Source of the DNA: JAQWRV01 sp045564915
GTDB taxonomy: Bacteria > Pseudomonadota > Alphaproteobacteria > Rhodospirillales > Rhodospirillaceae
Assembly (NCBI GenBank): GCA_045564915.1
Contig: JBJLGL010000009.1
Location: 248,001 to 312,000 of the forward strand
DNA length: 64,000 nt
Direction: 5' to 3'
In this document: piece by piece, positions 1 through 7,824 of the stretch
How positions within the stretch are numbered: position 1 is the stretch's first letter
How the letters are laid out: each line of letters begins with the position of its first letter
Translations under genes and position numbers: made by a program
The notes under the pieces: model-generated
What the model was told of the DNA's origin: nothing
The model's database searches: none
Seen by the model: the letters and a program-made list of their open reading frames with translations, nothing else

Positions 1-1
1 C

Positions 2-370
2 TGTGGGGAGCCTGGCTCGCGGTGCTGTGTTTTGAATGGTGCAGCGGCTCGTACCTGCCAAGAGGGCGATGAGCTTATCCTAGCCGCTAGCTCCACCATA
101 GACCCGACTGAATTATATACTCACCGTCCTCGTATACTAACATTCACGCCAGATAATGAAGTTGACCAAGTTTTGGAGTATGATGTTTTTCGGAGCGATT
201 CATTCGAATTTGACTTTAGAATTAAGGACCTTGGAGAGCCAGAGCACCCAAAAGTAAGTTTACACAACTATGCGAACGTAGACGTGAAAGCTATTCGAGC
301 GGCTCTTGAAGGGCAGGGATTGGATCGAGAAGCCATTGACAACTTTATAACTAGTCACTTGACCCGTTAA
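2..370 (+). CDS. Partial protein of unknown function (5' end outside window)
   Basis: The reading frame is open from the first bases of the window to a TAA at 368-370, so this is probably the C-terminal part of a longer protein; an internal TTG at 32 could also serve as a start. The visible part is acidic and mostly soluble, with no membrane segment and no motif I recognise. It contains a beta-rich stretch (ILTFTPDNEVDQVLEYDVF) and ends in a helical tail rich in Ala, Glu and Asp. It runs on the same strand as the acetyltransferase that follows 60 bp later. Function not assigned. The length of the open frame is the main reason to call it coding. Confidence 0.5.
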   Translation, partial: CGEPGSRCCVLNGAAARTCQEGDELILAASSTIDPTELYTHRPRILTFTPDNEVDQVLEYDVFRSDSFEFDFRIKDLGEPEHPKVSLHNYANVDVKAIRAALEGQGLDREAIDNFITSHLTR

Positions 371-430
371 CTAGAAAAAGCGAATTAGTATTGTTGCTCG
401 AGCAGGTCGTCACATTTTAAGCTGTAGCGT

Positions 431-1021
431 ATGAGTGAAATAGCTGACACTAAAACTATATTGACGTTGCCGATAAAGACACGCCGTCTAGTCATTCGGG
501 AATATACGGAAAACGATTGGCAGGCTGTTTACGCCTACGTCAAAGACCCCATCTATTGGAAATTTCAAGCTGGCGAACCTCCTACCGAAGACCGTATTAG
601 GGCTATGATGGAGTGGACAGTCCGCGAGCAGTCTTTATCGCCGCGTATAAACTATTTTCTAGCAGCTACAGACGCCCAATCTGGCAAAATAATTGGAGAA
701 GCCGTTCTTAAGGTTGTACCACCTGGTCATGGCCAGGGAGATATAGGCTTTGGGATTGTTCCAAGCCAATGGGAAAAAGGGTATGCAACCGAAATCGCCA
801 GTGCATTACTTAGTGTTGGATTTAATTCTCTCAAACTTAATCGAATCGCTGCGCAATGTGCACCAGAAAATAAAGATTCTATTCGTGTTATGCAGAAGCT
901 AGGTATGGCCCGCGAGGGCCTCCTGCGTGAGCATTACCACGCCGGAGGAAAATACTGGTCGAGTGTTATTTACGCGATACTTGCGAGAGAATACGAGAGA
1001 ATTATAACAAAAAAAATGTAA
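431..1021 (+). CDS. GNAT family N-acetyltransferase, RimJ/RimL-like
   Basis: Predicted soluble acetyl-CoA-dependent N-acetyltransferase of 196 aa, a usual size for the RimJ/RimL branch (Acetyltransf_3). The N-terminus carries the family's opening (TRRLVIREYTENDW, about aa 18-31). The acetyl-CoA loop is seen as IVPSQWEKGYATEIASALL (about 114-132), with GYATE in place of the usual GxGxG/A. The C-terminal half has the family's ENKDSIRVMQKLGM segment (about 151-164). Many members acetylate ribosomal protein N-termini or small amines; nothing here fixes the substrate. The ATG at 431 has no obvious Shine-Dalgarno sequence. About 400 bp without a clear gene follow. Confidence 0.85.
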   Translation: MSEIADTKTILTLPIKTRRLVIREYTENDWQAVYAYVKDPIYWKFQAGEPPTEDRIRAMMEWTVREQSLSPRINYFLAATDAQSGKIIGEAVLKVVPPGHGQGDIGFGIVPSQWEKGYATEIASALLSVGFNSLKLNRIAAQCAPENKDSIRVMQKLGMAREGLLREHYHAGGKYWSSVIYAILAREYERIITKKM

Positions 1022-1421
1022 TTATAGATCTACTCTATCTAGTATGGCATTAGTGCCCCTGCCTTTGGCAACCGATACCTTGCTAATGACTATCTCTGGA
1101 TTGCTATAAGCAAATAAGGTCATGCACGCTTACGTCTAGAACAACATCTTTTAGGTTGTATAAAGCGTCTTGGCTTGGCACATGCAATAACTGGTTCATC
1201 ACAGTTTATAAGGACTCGATATTCCTTCATGGCTCTAATCTGCGAGGGTTTATAATTAGGCATTTTCGTCTGAGAAGACCGAGCAGATTAGCTATAACGG
1301 TTGAATTGAAGAAAAAAAGAATATTGAATCGTGAAGAATATCTACCAATGTGCAGATCAATGTAGTGCCATTATTTCAGTTGACGACCTGGCGGTTCACA
1401 TGAATTTATGCATGGCGCAAT
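1022..1421. other. Intergenic stretch with a possible gene remnant
   Basis: No convincing gene. In the plus frame that continues the acetyltransferase frame, codons from 1043 to the TAA at 1253-1255 form about 70 residues broken by one TAA at 1115-1117. The translated text (for example LRLEQHLLGCIKRLGLAHAI after the stop) looks protein-like but I cannot assign it to a family. A second short plus frame (1156-1365, 69 codons from a TTG) overlaps it and looks like chance. The stretch may hold a decayed gene; it may equally be spacer between the plus-strand acetyltransferase and the end of the minus-strand flavoprotein. Confidence 0.3.
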
Positions 1422-2819
1422 CTAACGCCCAGTTTGGATGCGGTTGACTAGTTCTTTAACGGTTGGAATGAACCCGTCTTCGTACCAGGGATCTTGAGAA
1501 AACCGGTATGCATTGTGCCCCGCAAACATCAGTTCCTCCTCTACCTTTCCGTCGTGAACAATGTTTTGCAAGGTTTTTTGGATACAGAACGAACGCGGAT
1601 CGGCCTTGCGCCCCGTTGACCCTTTTTCATTCTCGGCCCAATTTGAAAAGCCGCATGCAGAGAGACAACCCATACAGGAAATTTGGTCAGTGCGAATTTC
1701 TTCAGCCTTTTCCGGTGTAACAAAAATAAGTGTTGAGTCCGGCGTCTTAAGTGCATCTATGCGGCCTTCCCTCACCCATGCTTCTGTTTGTTTCTTATCT
1801 TCAGCTGTAACATAAACTTCACGTTTACGAGCTCCGACACCTAAGGCTGTGTCATGTGCACCGACAGGCTCCGGTGAGAAAGCAACTTGATGTTCTGATC
1901 TCTCAACCAATTCATCAATAAAGGCATTCTTGACAGCGGAAGAATAAAAACCTGTCGGGCTAAATTTGTGTAGCAATACATCCCCAGGTTCCAGGTCGAG
2001 CAGGCGCGATTTCCATTGGTCGGAAATGGGACTTTCTTTAGTGAGAAGTGGCCGGGTCCCAAACTGGAAGCACATGGGCCCTACCTCTGGATTTTCAAGC
2101 CAGTCCTCCCACTCACTAAGCCACCAAACGCCCCCAGCCATAATAATTGGAACATGATCAAGGCCTGCCTCATTCATAATGGCTCGCAAGGCCACAACAC
2201 GAGGATAAGGGTTTTCGGGTGTTTTTGGATTCTCTGAGTTTGATAATCCATTGTGCCCGCCGGCTAGCCACGGGTCTTCATATACAACGCCGCCAAGTAG
2301 ATCTGAGCATTTGTGGTATGCTCGCTTCCACAGCGCACGGAACGCTCTGGCCGATGATATAATTGGGTAATAGTACATGTCATAGCTGGCGGCGATTTCC
2401 GCTAGCCGGTAAGGCATTCCAGCACCGCACGTTACGCCGTGCACTATTTCTCGGCACTTTTCCATGATACCAGCGAGCACTCTCTCAGCACCGCCCATTT
2501 CCCAAAGTATATTGACGTGCAGTCGACCCTGACCATTCCGAGTTTCATGGGCAATCTGCGCTTGGGCAATGCCACCCTCAATGGCATATTTCACTAATTC
2601 TTCATGACGCTCTTTTCGTGTTCGCCCACTATAAGTTTGTGGCAGAATCGAACCATCGTCGCGAAACGAGTCGGCATTGACACCCGAGAATGTTCCAACA
2701 CCCCCGGCACAGGCCCAGGCGCCAGAGCTAACGCCAGTGGACACTGCAACTCCTTTGCCACCTTCTATCAAGGGCAAGGACTCTCCACCCGAAATCATTA
2801 CTGGGTTTATTGTCTTCAA
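1422..2819 (-). CDS. Nitronate monooxygenase-like FMN protein with C-terminal cysteine cluster
   Basis: Flavin-dependent TIM-barrel protein of the 2-nitropropane dioxygenase/nitronate monooxygenase family, 465 aa, longer than the common 320-380 aa. The family's substrate-side motif is seen as LAGGHNGLS, and the phosphate-binding part as IIMAGGVW with FQFGTRPLLT. The C-terminal extension has four cysteines, CMGC-LSAC and FCIQ (CX2CX3CX22C, about aa 382-412), resembling the Fe-S ligands of 2,4-dienoyl-CoA reductase-type flavoenzymes; an Fe-S cluster is inferred. I chose the TTG at 2819 because GAGGGG lies 6 nt upstream and homologs begin near KTINPVMISG; the frame stays open to 2870. It follows a glycerophosphodiesterase gene on the same strand. 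Substrate unknown. Confidence 0.8.
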   Translation of the reverse strand: MKTINPVMISGGESLPLIEGGKGVAVSTGVSSGAWACAGGVGTFSGVNADSFRDDGSILPQTYSGRTRKERHEELVKYAIEGGIAQAQIAHETRNGQGRLHVNILWEMGGAERVLAGIMEKCREIVHGVTCGAGMPYRLAEIAASYDMYYYPIISSARAFRALWKRAYHKCSDLLGGVVYEDPWLAGGHNGLSNSENPKTPENPYPRVVALRAIMNEAGLDHVPIIMAGGVWWLSEWEDWLENPEVGPMCFQFGTRPLLTKESPISDQWKSRLLDLEPGDVLLHKFSPTGFYSSAVKNAFIDELVERSEHQVAFSPEPVGAHDTALGVGARKREVYVTAEDKKQTEAWVREGRIDALKTPDSTLIFVTPEKAEEIRTDQISCMGCLSACGFSNWAENEKGSTGRKADPRSFCIQKTLQNIVHDGKVEEELMFAGHNAYRFSQDPWYEDGFIPTVKELVNRIQTGR

Positions 2820-2902
2820 GACACACCCCTCGTTCAACCCGTCTGAGCGCCCCACAAAGAAGTGGTGCAAACTCCTTAAGGATATATAGCCGCTTATATG
2901 GA

Positions 2903-3652
2903 TTAAACCAAATTACCAGCAGTCAATGCTGACCTAAGATCCTGCGGTATGTCTGAACAAATACTATTTGCACCCCATTGCAATAATTCTCTGGCTTGAC
3001 TTACTTCATTGACTGTCCAGGCCATTACCTCAAGTCCTGCGCTAATAATAGAGGCAACATGATCAGCGTTCAGCTGCTTCGCATTAGGACATAACATAGC
3101 TAAGCCTAGGGTCTGAGCAACATCTTTCCAATCCTCGGGCAAGAGCTCAAAGCAAAGGCCACGCGCCCATTGGGGAACGCCTTCCTTGGCTGTGGCGAGA
3201 GCAATTCGTGAGAAGCTAGTGATGACAGGTGGGAATTTATCAGCGGGCCAACAGGCTTGCGCAGTTTGTAGAGCAATCCGGGCCGTTTCGACTTCACGAC
3301 CGGGGTCTGGTTTAAGTTCAATATTTGCCTGCAAGCCAAGGGCGGTAAGAAGATCGACTACTTCTTCCAACGTGGGAATTACTTCGCCTGAAAAAGAGGG
3401 GCCGAACCACGAGCCAGCATCAAGACCGCTGATGGATTCCAATGTGCTCTCTGCTAATAGACCAGAACCATCTGTGGTGCGTTCCAGGCTCGCGTCATGA
3501 ATAACAATGGGCCTGGAGTCTAATGTTAAGGCAACATCAAACTCGACAGCCTTTATTCCAGCCGCTGCAGCGGCCTGGAATGACGATAAAGTGTTTTCTG
3601 GCGCTAGCCTAGGTGCCCCGCGATGTCCGATCACACGAGGAAGAAGACTCAT
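2903..3652 (-). CDS. ugpQ: Glycerophosphodiester phosphodiesterase
   Basis: Hydrolyses glycerophosphodiesters to sn-glycerol 3-phosphate plus an alcohol, using a TIM-barrel GDPD domain that fills the protein (249 aa, a usual length for the cytoplasmic UgpQ type). The N-terminal signature is complete: IGHRGAPRLAPENTLSSF, then VEFDVALTLDSRPIVIHDASLERTTDG, giving the HRG catalytic His, the metal-binding Glu and Asp, and the second His. Later barrel motifs ELKPDPG and AWTVN are also present. No signal peptide is seen, so it is probably cytoplasmic. It starts 35 bp after pnp with GGGGTAGG just before the ATG, so it may be transcribed from the pnp operon. The symbol reflects the family, not a proven ugp association. 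Confidence 0.88.
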   Translation of the reverse strand: MSLLPRVIGHRGAPRLAPENTLSSFQAAAAAGIKAVEFDVALTLDSRPIVIHDASLERTTDGSGLLAESTLESISGLDAGSWFGPSFSGEVIPTLEEVVDLLTALGLQANIELKPDPGREVETARIALQTAQACWPADKFPPVITSFSRIALATAKEGVPQWARGLCFELLPEDWKDVAQTLGLAMLCPNAKQLNADHVASIISAGLEVMAWTVNEVSQARELLQWGANSICSDIPQDLRSALTAGNLV

Positions 3653-3687
3653 GACCTACCCCGATATTCAGCTTGCAATTGATTAGA

Positions 3688-5844
3688 TTATGCACCGCCT
3701 TCAGAAGGAGAGGTTTCTGACTTTTGGCTTTTTTCTTTGCCGTCGATGTCTTCTCCAGTTTCTTGGTCGACACGCTTCATTGATAGCTTGACCTTTCCAC
3801 GATCATCGACGGCTAAGCATTTAACTTTGACCATGTCACCTTCTTTGACAATATCTGTTACTTGATTTACGCGATAAGGCGCTAGTTCTGAAATGTGCAC
3901 CAGGCCATCTCTTTTTCCGAGGAAGTTTACGAAGGCGCCGAAGTCCATTAATTTAACTACCTTGCCGGTGTAAATGGTTCCTACTTCAGCCTCAGCGATA
4001 ATATCGCGGATTCGGCCGACGGCGTCATCGGTAGCTGCTTGATCTGATGAAGCAACCTTTACTGTACCATCATCATCGATATCAATCTTGCAACCTGTTT
4101 GTTCCTGAATTTCCCGGATCACTTTTCCACCTGTTCCGATGATATCGCGGATTTTATCTTTAGGGACAGACAACGTCGTAATGCGCGGTGCGTGACCAGC
4201 AACCTGATCGCGGGAAGATGATAAGGCATTAGCCATTTCACCGAGGATATGAAGGCGGCCATCCTTAGCCTGCTTGAGTGCAATATCCATGATATCGCGT
4301 GTAATGGACGTTATTTTGATATCCATCTGCAAAGAGGTAATGCCTTGTTCAGTCCCAGCAACCTTAAAATCCATATCACCAAGGTGATCTTCATCGCCAA
4401 GGATATCGGACAGAACCGCAAAATTAGCACCCTCTTTAATCAATCCCATAGCAATTCCAGCTACCGGACGCTTGAGCGGCACACCGCCATCCATCAATGC
4501 CAATGATGTTCCACAGACCGTTGCCATGGATGAAGAGCCATTTGACTCTGTGATTTCAGACACTACTCGTAAGGTGTAGGGAAAATCTTCCTTGGCAGGC
4601 AGCAAAGGACGTATTGCCCGCCAGGCTAGTTTGCCATGGCCAATTTCACGACGTCCAGCTCCGCCCATTCGACCAGTTTCGCCGACTGAATAAGGCGGAA
4701 AGTTATAGTGTAACATAAAGTTCTCGCGATATTCCCCTTCAAGAGCATCAATAATTTGCTCATCTTGGCCCGTGCCTAAGGTCGCTGTGACAAGTGCTTG
4801 CGTTTCTCCACGGGTAAAAAGCGCGGAGCCATGAGCGCGCGGGAGCACACCAACTTCTGCTTCAATTTGACGCACATCGATGGTTGTACGCTCATCAATT
4901 CGTTGACCTGATTTTAAGATTTGTCCACGAACGATGTCTTTTTCCATTGTTTTGAAGACTTTGTCGCTAATAGCTAGCTCGGCTTCATTATCGCCCAGAC
5001 TTTCTATAGCCTTCAACCTCGTTGCCGCGATTGCTTCCTGGCGGTCCTGTTTAATCTTAACCTGATACGCTGCTTCAAGATCACCAACGAACGCACCAAA
5101 CTTTTCTGTTACGGCAGCGACCGTGACGGGAGGCTCTGGAAGATCAAAGGGTTCTTTCGCACATTTTTCCGCCAGATCAATTATACCAGCTATGACGCCC
5201 TGCATTTGTTCATGGCCATAAGTTACAGCACCTAACATAACCTCTTCTGAAAGCTCATTAGCTTGGCTTTCGACCATTAATACGCCCTCGCGTGTACCCG
5301 CCAATACTAAATCGAGCTCAGAGTCGACGATACTATCCATAGCGGGATTGAGAATGTACTCACCATCCTTATAGCCAATTCGTGCAGCGCCAATGGGCCC
5401 CAGAAAAGGAATTCCCGAAATTGTCAGCGCTGCAGAGGCACCGACTAACGCAATAATGTCTGGATCATTTTCGAGGTCATGAGAGAGGACTGTACAAACC
5501 ACCTGTGTTTCGTTTCGATAACTTTCATGGAAAAGCGGACGCAAGGGTCTGTCGATCAAACGTGAGGTTAGTGTTTCTTTTTCTGTTGGCCGCCCCTCGC
5601 GTTTAAAAAAGCCGCCGGGGATCTTGCCTGCAGCAAAAGTTTTTTCTTGATAATTTACAGTAAGCGGAAAGAAATCGATCCCGGGCTTAGGGTGGCGTTG
5701 CCCGACTGCGGTACATAAAACGGACGTTTCACCATAAGTCGCGATGACAGACCCATTAGCCTGCCGCGCCATTTTGCCAGTTTCTAATACTAGCGTTCGC
5801 CCTCCCCAAACAATTTCCTTGCGGCATACATCAAACATAGACAT
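3688..5844 (-). CDS. pnp: Polyribonucleotide nucleotidyltransferase (PNPase)
   Basis: Phosphorolytic 3'-5' exoribonuclease of the RNA degradosome, 718 aa, the normal size. Two RNase PH-like domains occupy about aa 10-140 and 310-460, with the conserved FFKREGRPTEKETLTSRLID segment near aa 80. A KH domain with GTGG in IRDIIGTGGKVIREI (about 555-615) and an S1 domain (TGKVVKLMDFGAFVNFLG, about 620-690) follow. The frame extends to 5889, but the ATG at 5844 has AAGGAAA upstream and gives the normal family N-terminus (MSMFDVCRKEI). It follows rpsO as in most proteobacteria, with 241 bp of hairpin-forming leader between them, which suggests post-transcriptional control like that of E. coli pnp. 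Confidence 0.97.
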   Translation of the reverse strand: MSMFDVCRKEIVWGGRTLVLETGKMARQANGSVIATYGETSVLCTAVGQRHPKPGIDFFPLTVNYQEKTFAAGKIPGGFFKREGRPTEKETLTSRLIDRPLRPLFHESYRNETQVVCTVLSHDLENDPDIIALVGASAALTISGIPFLGPIGAARIGYKDGEYILNPAMDSIVDSELDLVLAGTREGVLMVESQANELSEEVMLGAVTYGHEQMQGVIAGIIDLAEKCAKEPFDLPEPPVTVAAVTEKFGAFVGDLEAAYQVKIKQDRQEAIAATRLKAIESLGDNEAELAISDKVFKTMEKDIVRGQILKSGQRIDERTTIDVRQIEAEVGVLPRAHGSALFTRGETQALVTATLGTGQDEQIIDALEGEYRENFMLHYNFPPYSVGETGRMGGAGRREIGHGKLAWRAIRPLLPAKEDFPYTLRVVSEITESNGSSSMATVCGTSLALMDGGVPLKRPVAGIAMGLIKEGANFAVLSDILGDEDHLGDMDFKVAGTEQGITSLQMDIKITSITRDIMDIALKQAKDGRLHILGEMANALSSSRDQVAGHAPRITTLSVPKDKIRDIIGTGGKVIREIQEQTGCKIDIDDDGTVKVASSDQAATDDAVGRIRDIIAEAEVGTIYTGKVVKLMDFGAFVNFLGKRDGLVHISELAPYRVNQVTDIVKEGDMVKVKCLAVDDRGKVKLSMKRVDQETGEDIDGKEKSQKSETSPSEGGA

Positions 5845-5931
5845 ACAAAAATTTCCTTTTCGTGCTGGCCGGCACCAAAACGTGCACACTGGACTATCTT
5901 AGTAAAGTGGCGCCCAGTCGACCTCCTACGG

Positions 5932-5974
5932 GCAGCGGTAAAATATGAATCCCCGATGGCTTGCCAACCGCTGC
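5932..5974 (-). promoter_or_regulatory. Second inverted repeat in the pnp leader
   Basis: Arms GCAGCGGT (5932-5939) and ACCGCTGC (5967-5974) form an 8-bp stem with a 27-nt loop, and a small TGGC/GCCA hairpin nests inside. It is about 90 nt before the pnp start and could act with the hairpin at 5998-6016 as an mRNA stability or autoregulation element. No protein frame crosses it convincingly. Confidence 0.4.
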
Positions 5975-5997
5975 ATATCGGTACACAGCGTCAACCT

Positions 5998-6016
5998 CTC
6001 ACGGTTCATCCGTGAG
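5998..6016 (-). promoter_or_regulatory. Stable hairpin in the rpsO-pnp intergenic leader
   Basis: A 7-bp perfect stem (CTCACGG/CCGTGAG) with a 5-nt loop lies between rpsO and pnp. No run of U follows on the minus transcript, so it is not a standard Rho-independent terminator. In enterobacteria the same gap carries an RNase III-cleaved hairpin used in PNPase autoregulation; the position suggests a similar processing element, by inference only. Confidence 0.5.
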
Positions 6017-6085
6017 TGGCCGCTGGTCATTCCGATTATGGCGAGCCAGAGAGCTTGCAATGCAAATTTGGGGAATTCCAACCTA

Positions 6086-6355
6086 TTAACGCCTGAGACC
6101 CAAACTCTTGATGAGAGACTCATAGCGGTCTTGAGACTTACCTTTGAGATAGTCTAGCATCCGACGACGCTGACCAACCATCATCAACAATCCACGCCGC
6201 GAGTGGTTATCCTTGGCGTGTGTCTTTAGGTGATCTGTCAGATTCTTGATACGCTCAGAAAGAATAGCAACTTGGACCTCCGGTGAGCCGGTATCCCCAT
6301 CTTTGGTAGCATATTCTTTGATAAGGCCATGTTTGCGATCTGTAGTAATCGACAT
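6086..6355 (-). CDS. rpsO: 30S ribosomal protein S15
   Basis: S15 binds the central domain of 16S rRNA early in 30S assembly and contacts 23S rRNA through bridge B4. It is exactly the usual 89 aa. Family signatures are complete: DTGSPEVQVAILSERI near aa 21-36, HAKDNHSRRGLLMMVGQRRR (about 46-65), and the basic C-terminus SLGLRR. The ATG has GGAG six bases upstream. It lies 15 bp downstream of truB and upstream of pnp, the conserved truB-rpsO-pnp arrangement. S15 represses its own mRNA in several bacteria; I did not identify such a site here. Confidence 0.98.
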   Translation of the reverse strand: MSITTDRKHGLIKEYATKDGDTGSPEVQVAILSERIKNLTDHLKTHAKDNHSRRGLLMMVGQRRRMLDYLKGKSQDRYESLIKSLGLRR

Positions 6356-6370
6356 CGTGCACTCCAGTTA

Positions 6371-7303
6371 TCAGGTGTTTAAAACACGCACAGGCTTCAA
6401 CAACCCGTCCGCAACCGTAGCCAGTGCAACTACCTTTTCCCCACACATAGCTCGAACGATAGTTCCTGGCGTTATTCCGCTAAGTGGGGCGCGGCGAGCT
6501 ATGGCAAGCAAAGAAAGACGCTGGCCATGGCGCATGCGACTAGCTTCTTCTTCCGTCAAGGCCAGAGCCGGGATGTCGTCCAGCACGGTCGAAACGGGGA
6601 GAAGGACTCTCGAGTCGGCCGCTTTATGCCCTAAAGCCTCCAGTTTATCCAGTGAAATTGCAGATTTTTCGTTGAAGGGGCCGCAGCGGGTTCGCCGCAG
6701 GGCAGAAATATGTCCATACGTACCAAGTTTCTCCGCCAAGTCCCTGGCTAGTGCTCGAATATAGGTCCCTTTACCGCAATCAACCTCAAATTCTGTTCGG
6801 TCGGCGTTAACCATTCGTGTTTTCTCAAACCGGTCTATGCGAACCGTCCGTTTCTTAAGTTTTACTGGCCTTCTTGCTCGGGCAAGCCTGTAAGCCGGCT
6901 CGCCGTTGACCTTTATAGCTGAGTAGTTTGGTGGGATCTGACTGATTTCGCCAATAAGGGGTATCAGAGCAGCGTTGATGGCCTCCTCGTTGGGGAGAAT
7001 ATCAGACCTTGCGATAATGGCGCCTTCGCAGTCATCTGTTTCCGTTGCAGTGCCCCAGGTCACTTCAAATCGATAAGTTTTTGAAGAGTCCATTGCGAAA
7101 GAGACTGTTTTAGTCGCTTCGCCCAGGGCGATTGGTAATACCCCGGTGGCGAGCGGGTCCAATGTTCCACCGTGCCCTGCTTTGGCGGCATCAAGAATTT
7201 GCCGTGCTCGGCCCAAGGCCTGGGTAGAGGTTATATGTAGCGGCTTATCTAAAGCTAGCCAGCCATTGATAGAGCGCCCACGTTGCTTACGAGCCACGCC
7301 CAC
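6371..7303 (-). CDS. truB: tRNA pseudouridine(55) synthase
   Basis: Makes pseudouridine 55 in the T-loop of most tRNAs. 310 aa, the normal size. The N-terminal TruB domain shows GWLALDKPLHITST and the catalytic Asp in GHGGTLDPLATGVLP (about aa 43-57). YIRALARDL (about 185-193) and the C-terminal PUA-like part follow. The start overlaps the end of rbfA by 17 nt, which suggests translational coupling in the nusA-infB-rbfA-truB operon. Confidence 0.96.
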   Translation of the reverse strand: MGVARKQRGRSINGWLALDKPLHITSTQALGRARQILDAAKAGHGGTLDPLATGVLPIALGEATKTVSFAMDSSKTYRFEVTWGTATETDDCEGAIIARSDILPNEEAINAALIPLIGEISQIPPNYSAIKVNGEPAYRLARARRPVKLKKRTVRIDRFEKTRMVNADRTEFEVDCGKGTYIRALARDLAEKLGTYGHISALRRTRCGPFNEKSAISLDKLEALGHKAADSRVLLPVSTVLDDIPALALTEEEASRMRHGQRLSLLAIARRAPLSGITPGTIVRAMCGEKVVALATVADGLLKPVRVLNT

Positions 7304-7763
7304 TGCTCTCTAAGTCGTCATCTTGTAAGCGGACCTTGTAGGTTTCTTGGTCTGGTTGAAGCTTGGTCTCATGGTCCCCTTTCTCCAGATCACGGATGAC
7401 GTCCGGTCGTTGTAGAAGGGATTCTATGTGATGCGCTTCGTCCAACGTTGTGTCAGCCAAGAAACTAATGGAGGGCAAATACCGAAGTTGGACACGATTT
7501 GATAGTTCTCGGCGCAGGAACGACTTCACACGCTCTAATCCATCTAATATTTTGGGCATACAGCCCCCGCCCAGAGGGGCTACATAGACTATAGCGTGTT
7601 TTAGATTTGAGCTGACTGCGACTTCTGTAATGGTCAATATTACATTTTGCAGATCTTTATCCTGAAAAGTTTCCCGCTCTAAAATCTCTGCCAGCGCATG
7701 GCGCAATATCTCGCCCACGCGTAATTGCCGCTGGGTTGGCGGCCTGGATCGTCCTCGTGCCAT
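7287..7763 (-). CDS. rbfA: Ribosome-binding factor A
   Basis: Late 30S assembly factor that binds near the 5' end of 16S rRNA and supports its processing and cold adaptation. 158 aa. The single KH-like domain spans about aa 10-120, with the family's QLRVGEILRHALAEILER opening, VILTITEVAVSSNLKHAIVYV, and SFLRRELSNRVQLRYLPSI. The C-terminal 35 residues are charged and low in complexity, as is common in alphaproteobacterial members. It sits between infB (about 60 bp upstream) and truB (17 nt overlap). Confidence 0.95.
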   Translation of the reverse strand: MARGRSRPPTQRQLRVGEILRHALAEILERETFQDKDLQNVILTITEVAVSSNLKHAIVYVAPLGGGCMPKILDGLERVKSFLRRELSNRVQLRYLPSISFLADTTLDEAHHIESLLQRPDVIRDLEKGDHETKLQPDQETYKVRLQDDDLESSGRGS

Positions 7764-7824
7764 TGGATCGTCCTACCTTCTAGTGTTAGATAGCGGGCAC
7801 TATTTTTTCAACCAGCATTTCAAG

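Noticed and set aside
6246..6764. 172-codon plus-strand ORF across rpsO and truB
   Set aside because: It lies antisense to two certain genes; its length is explained by their codon pattern.
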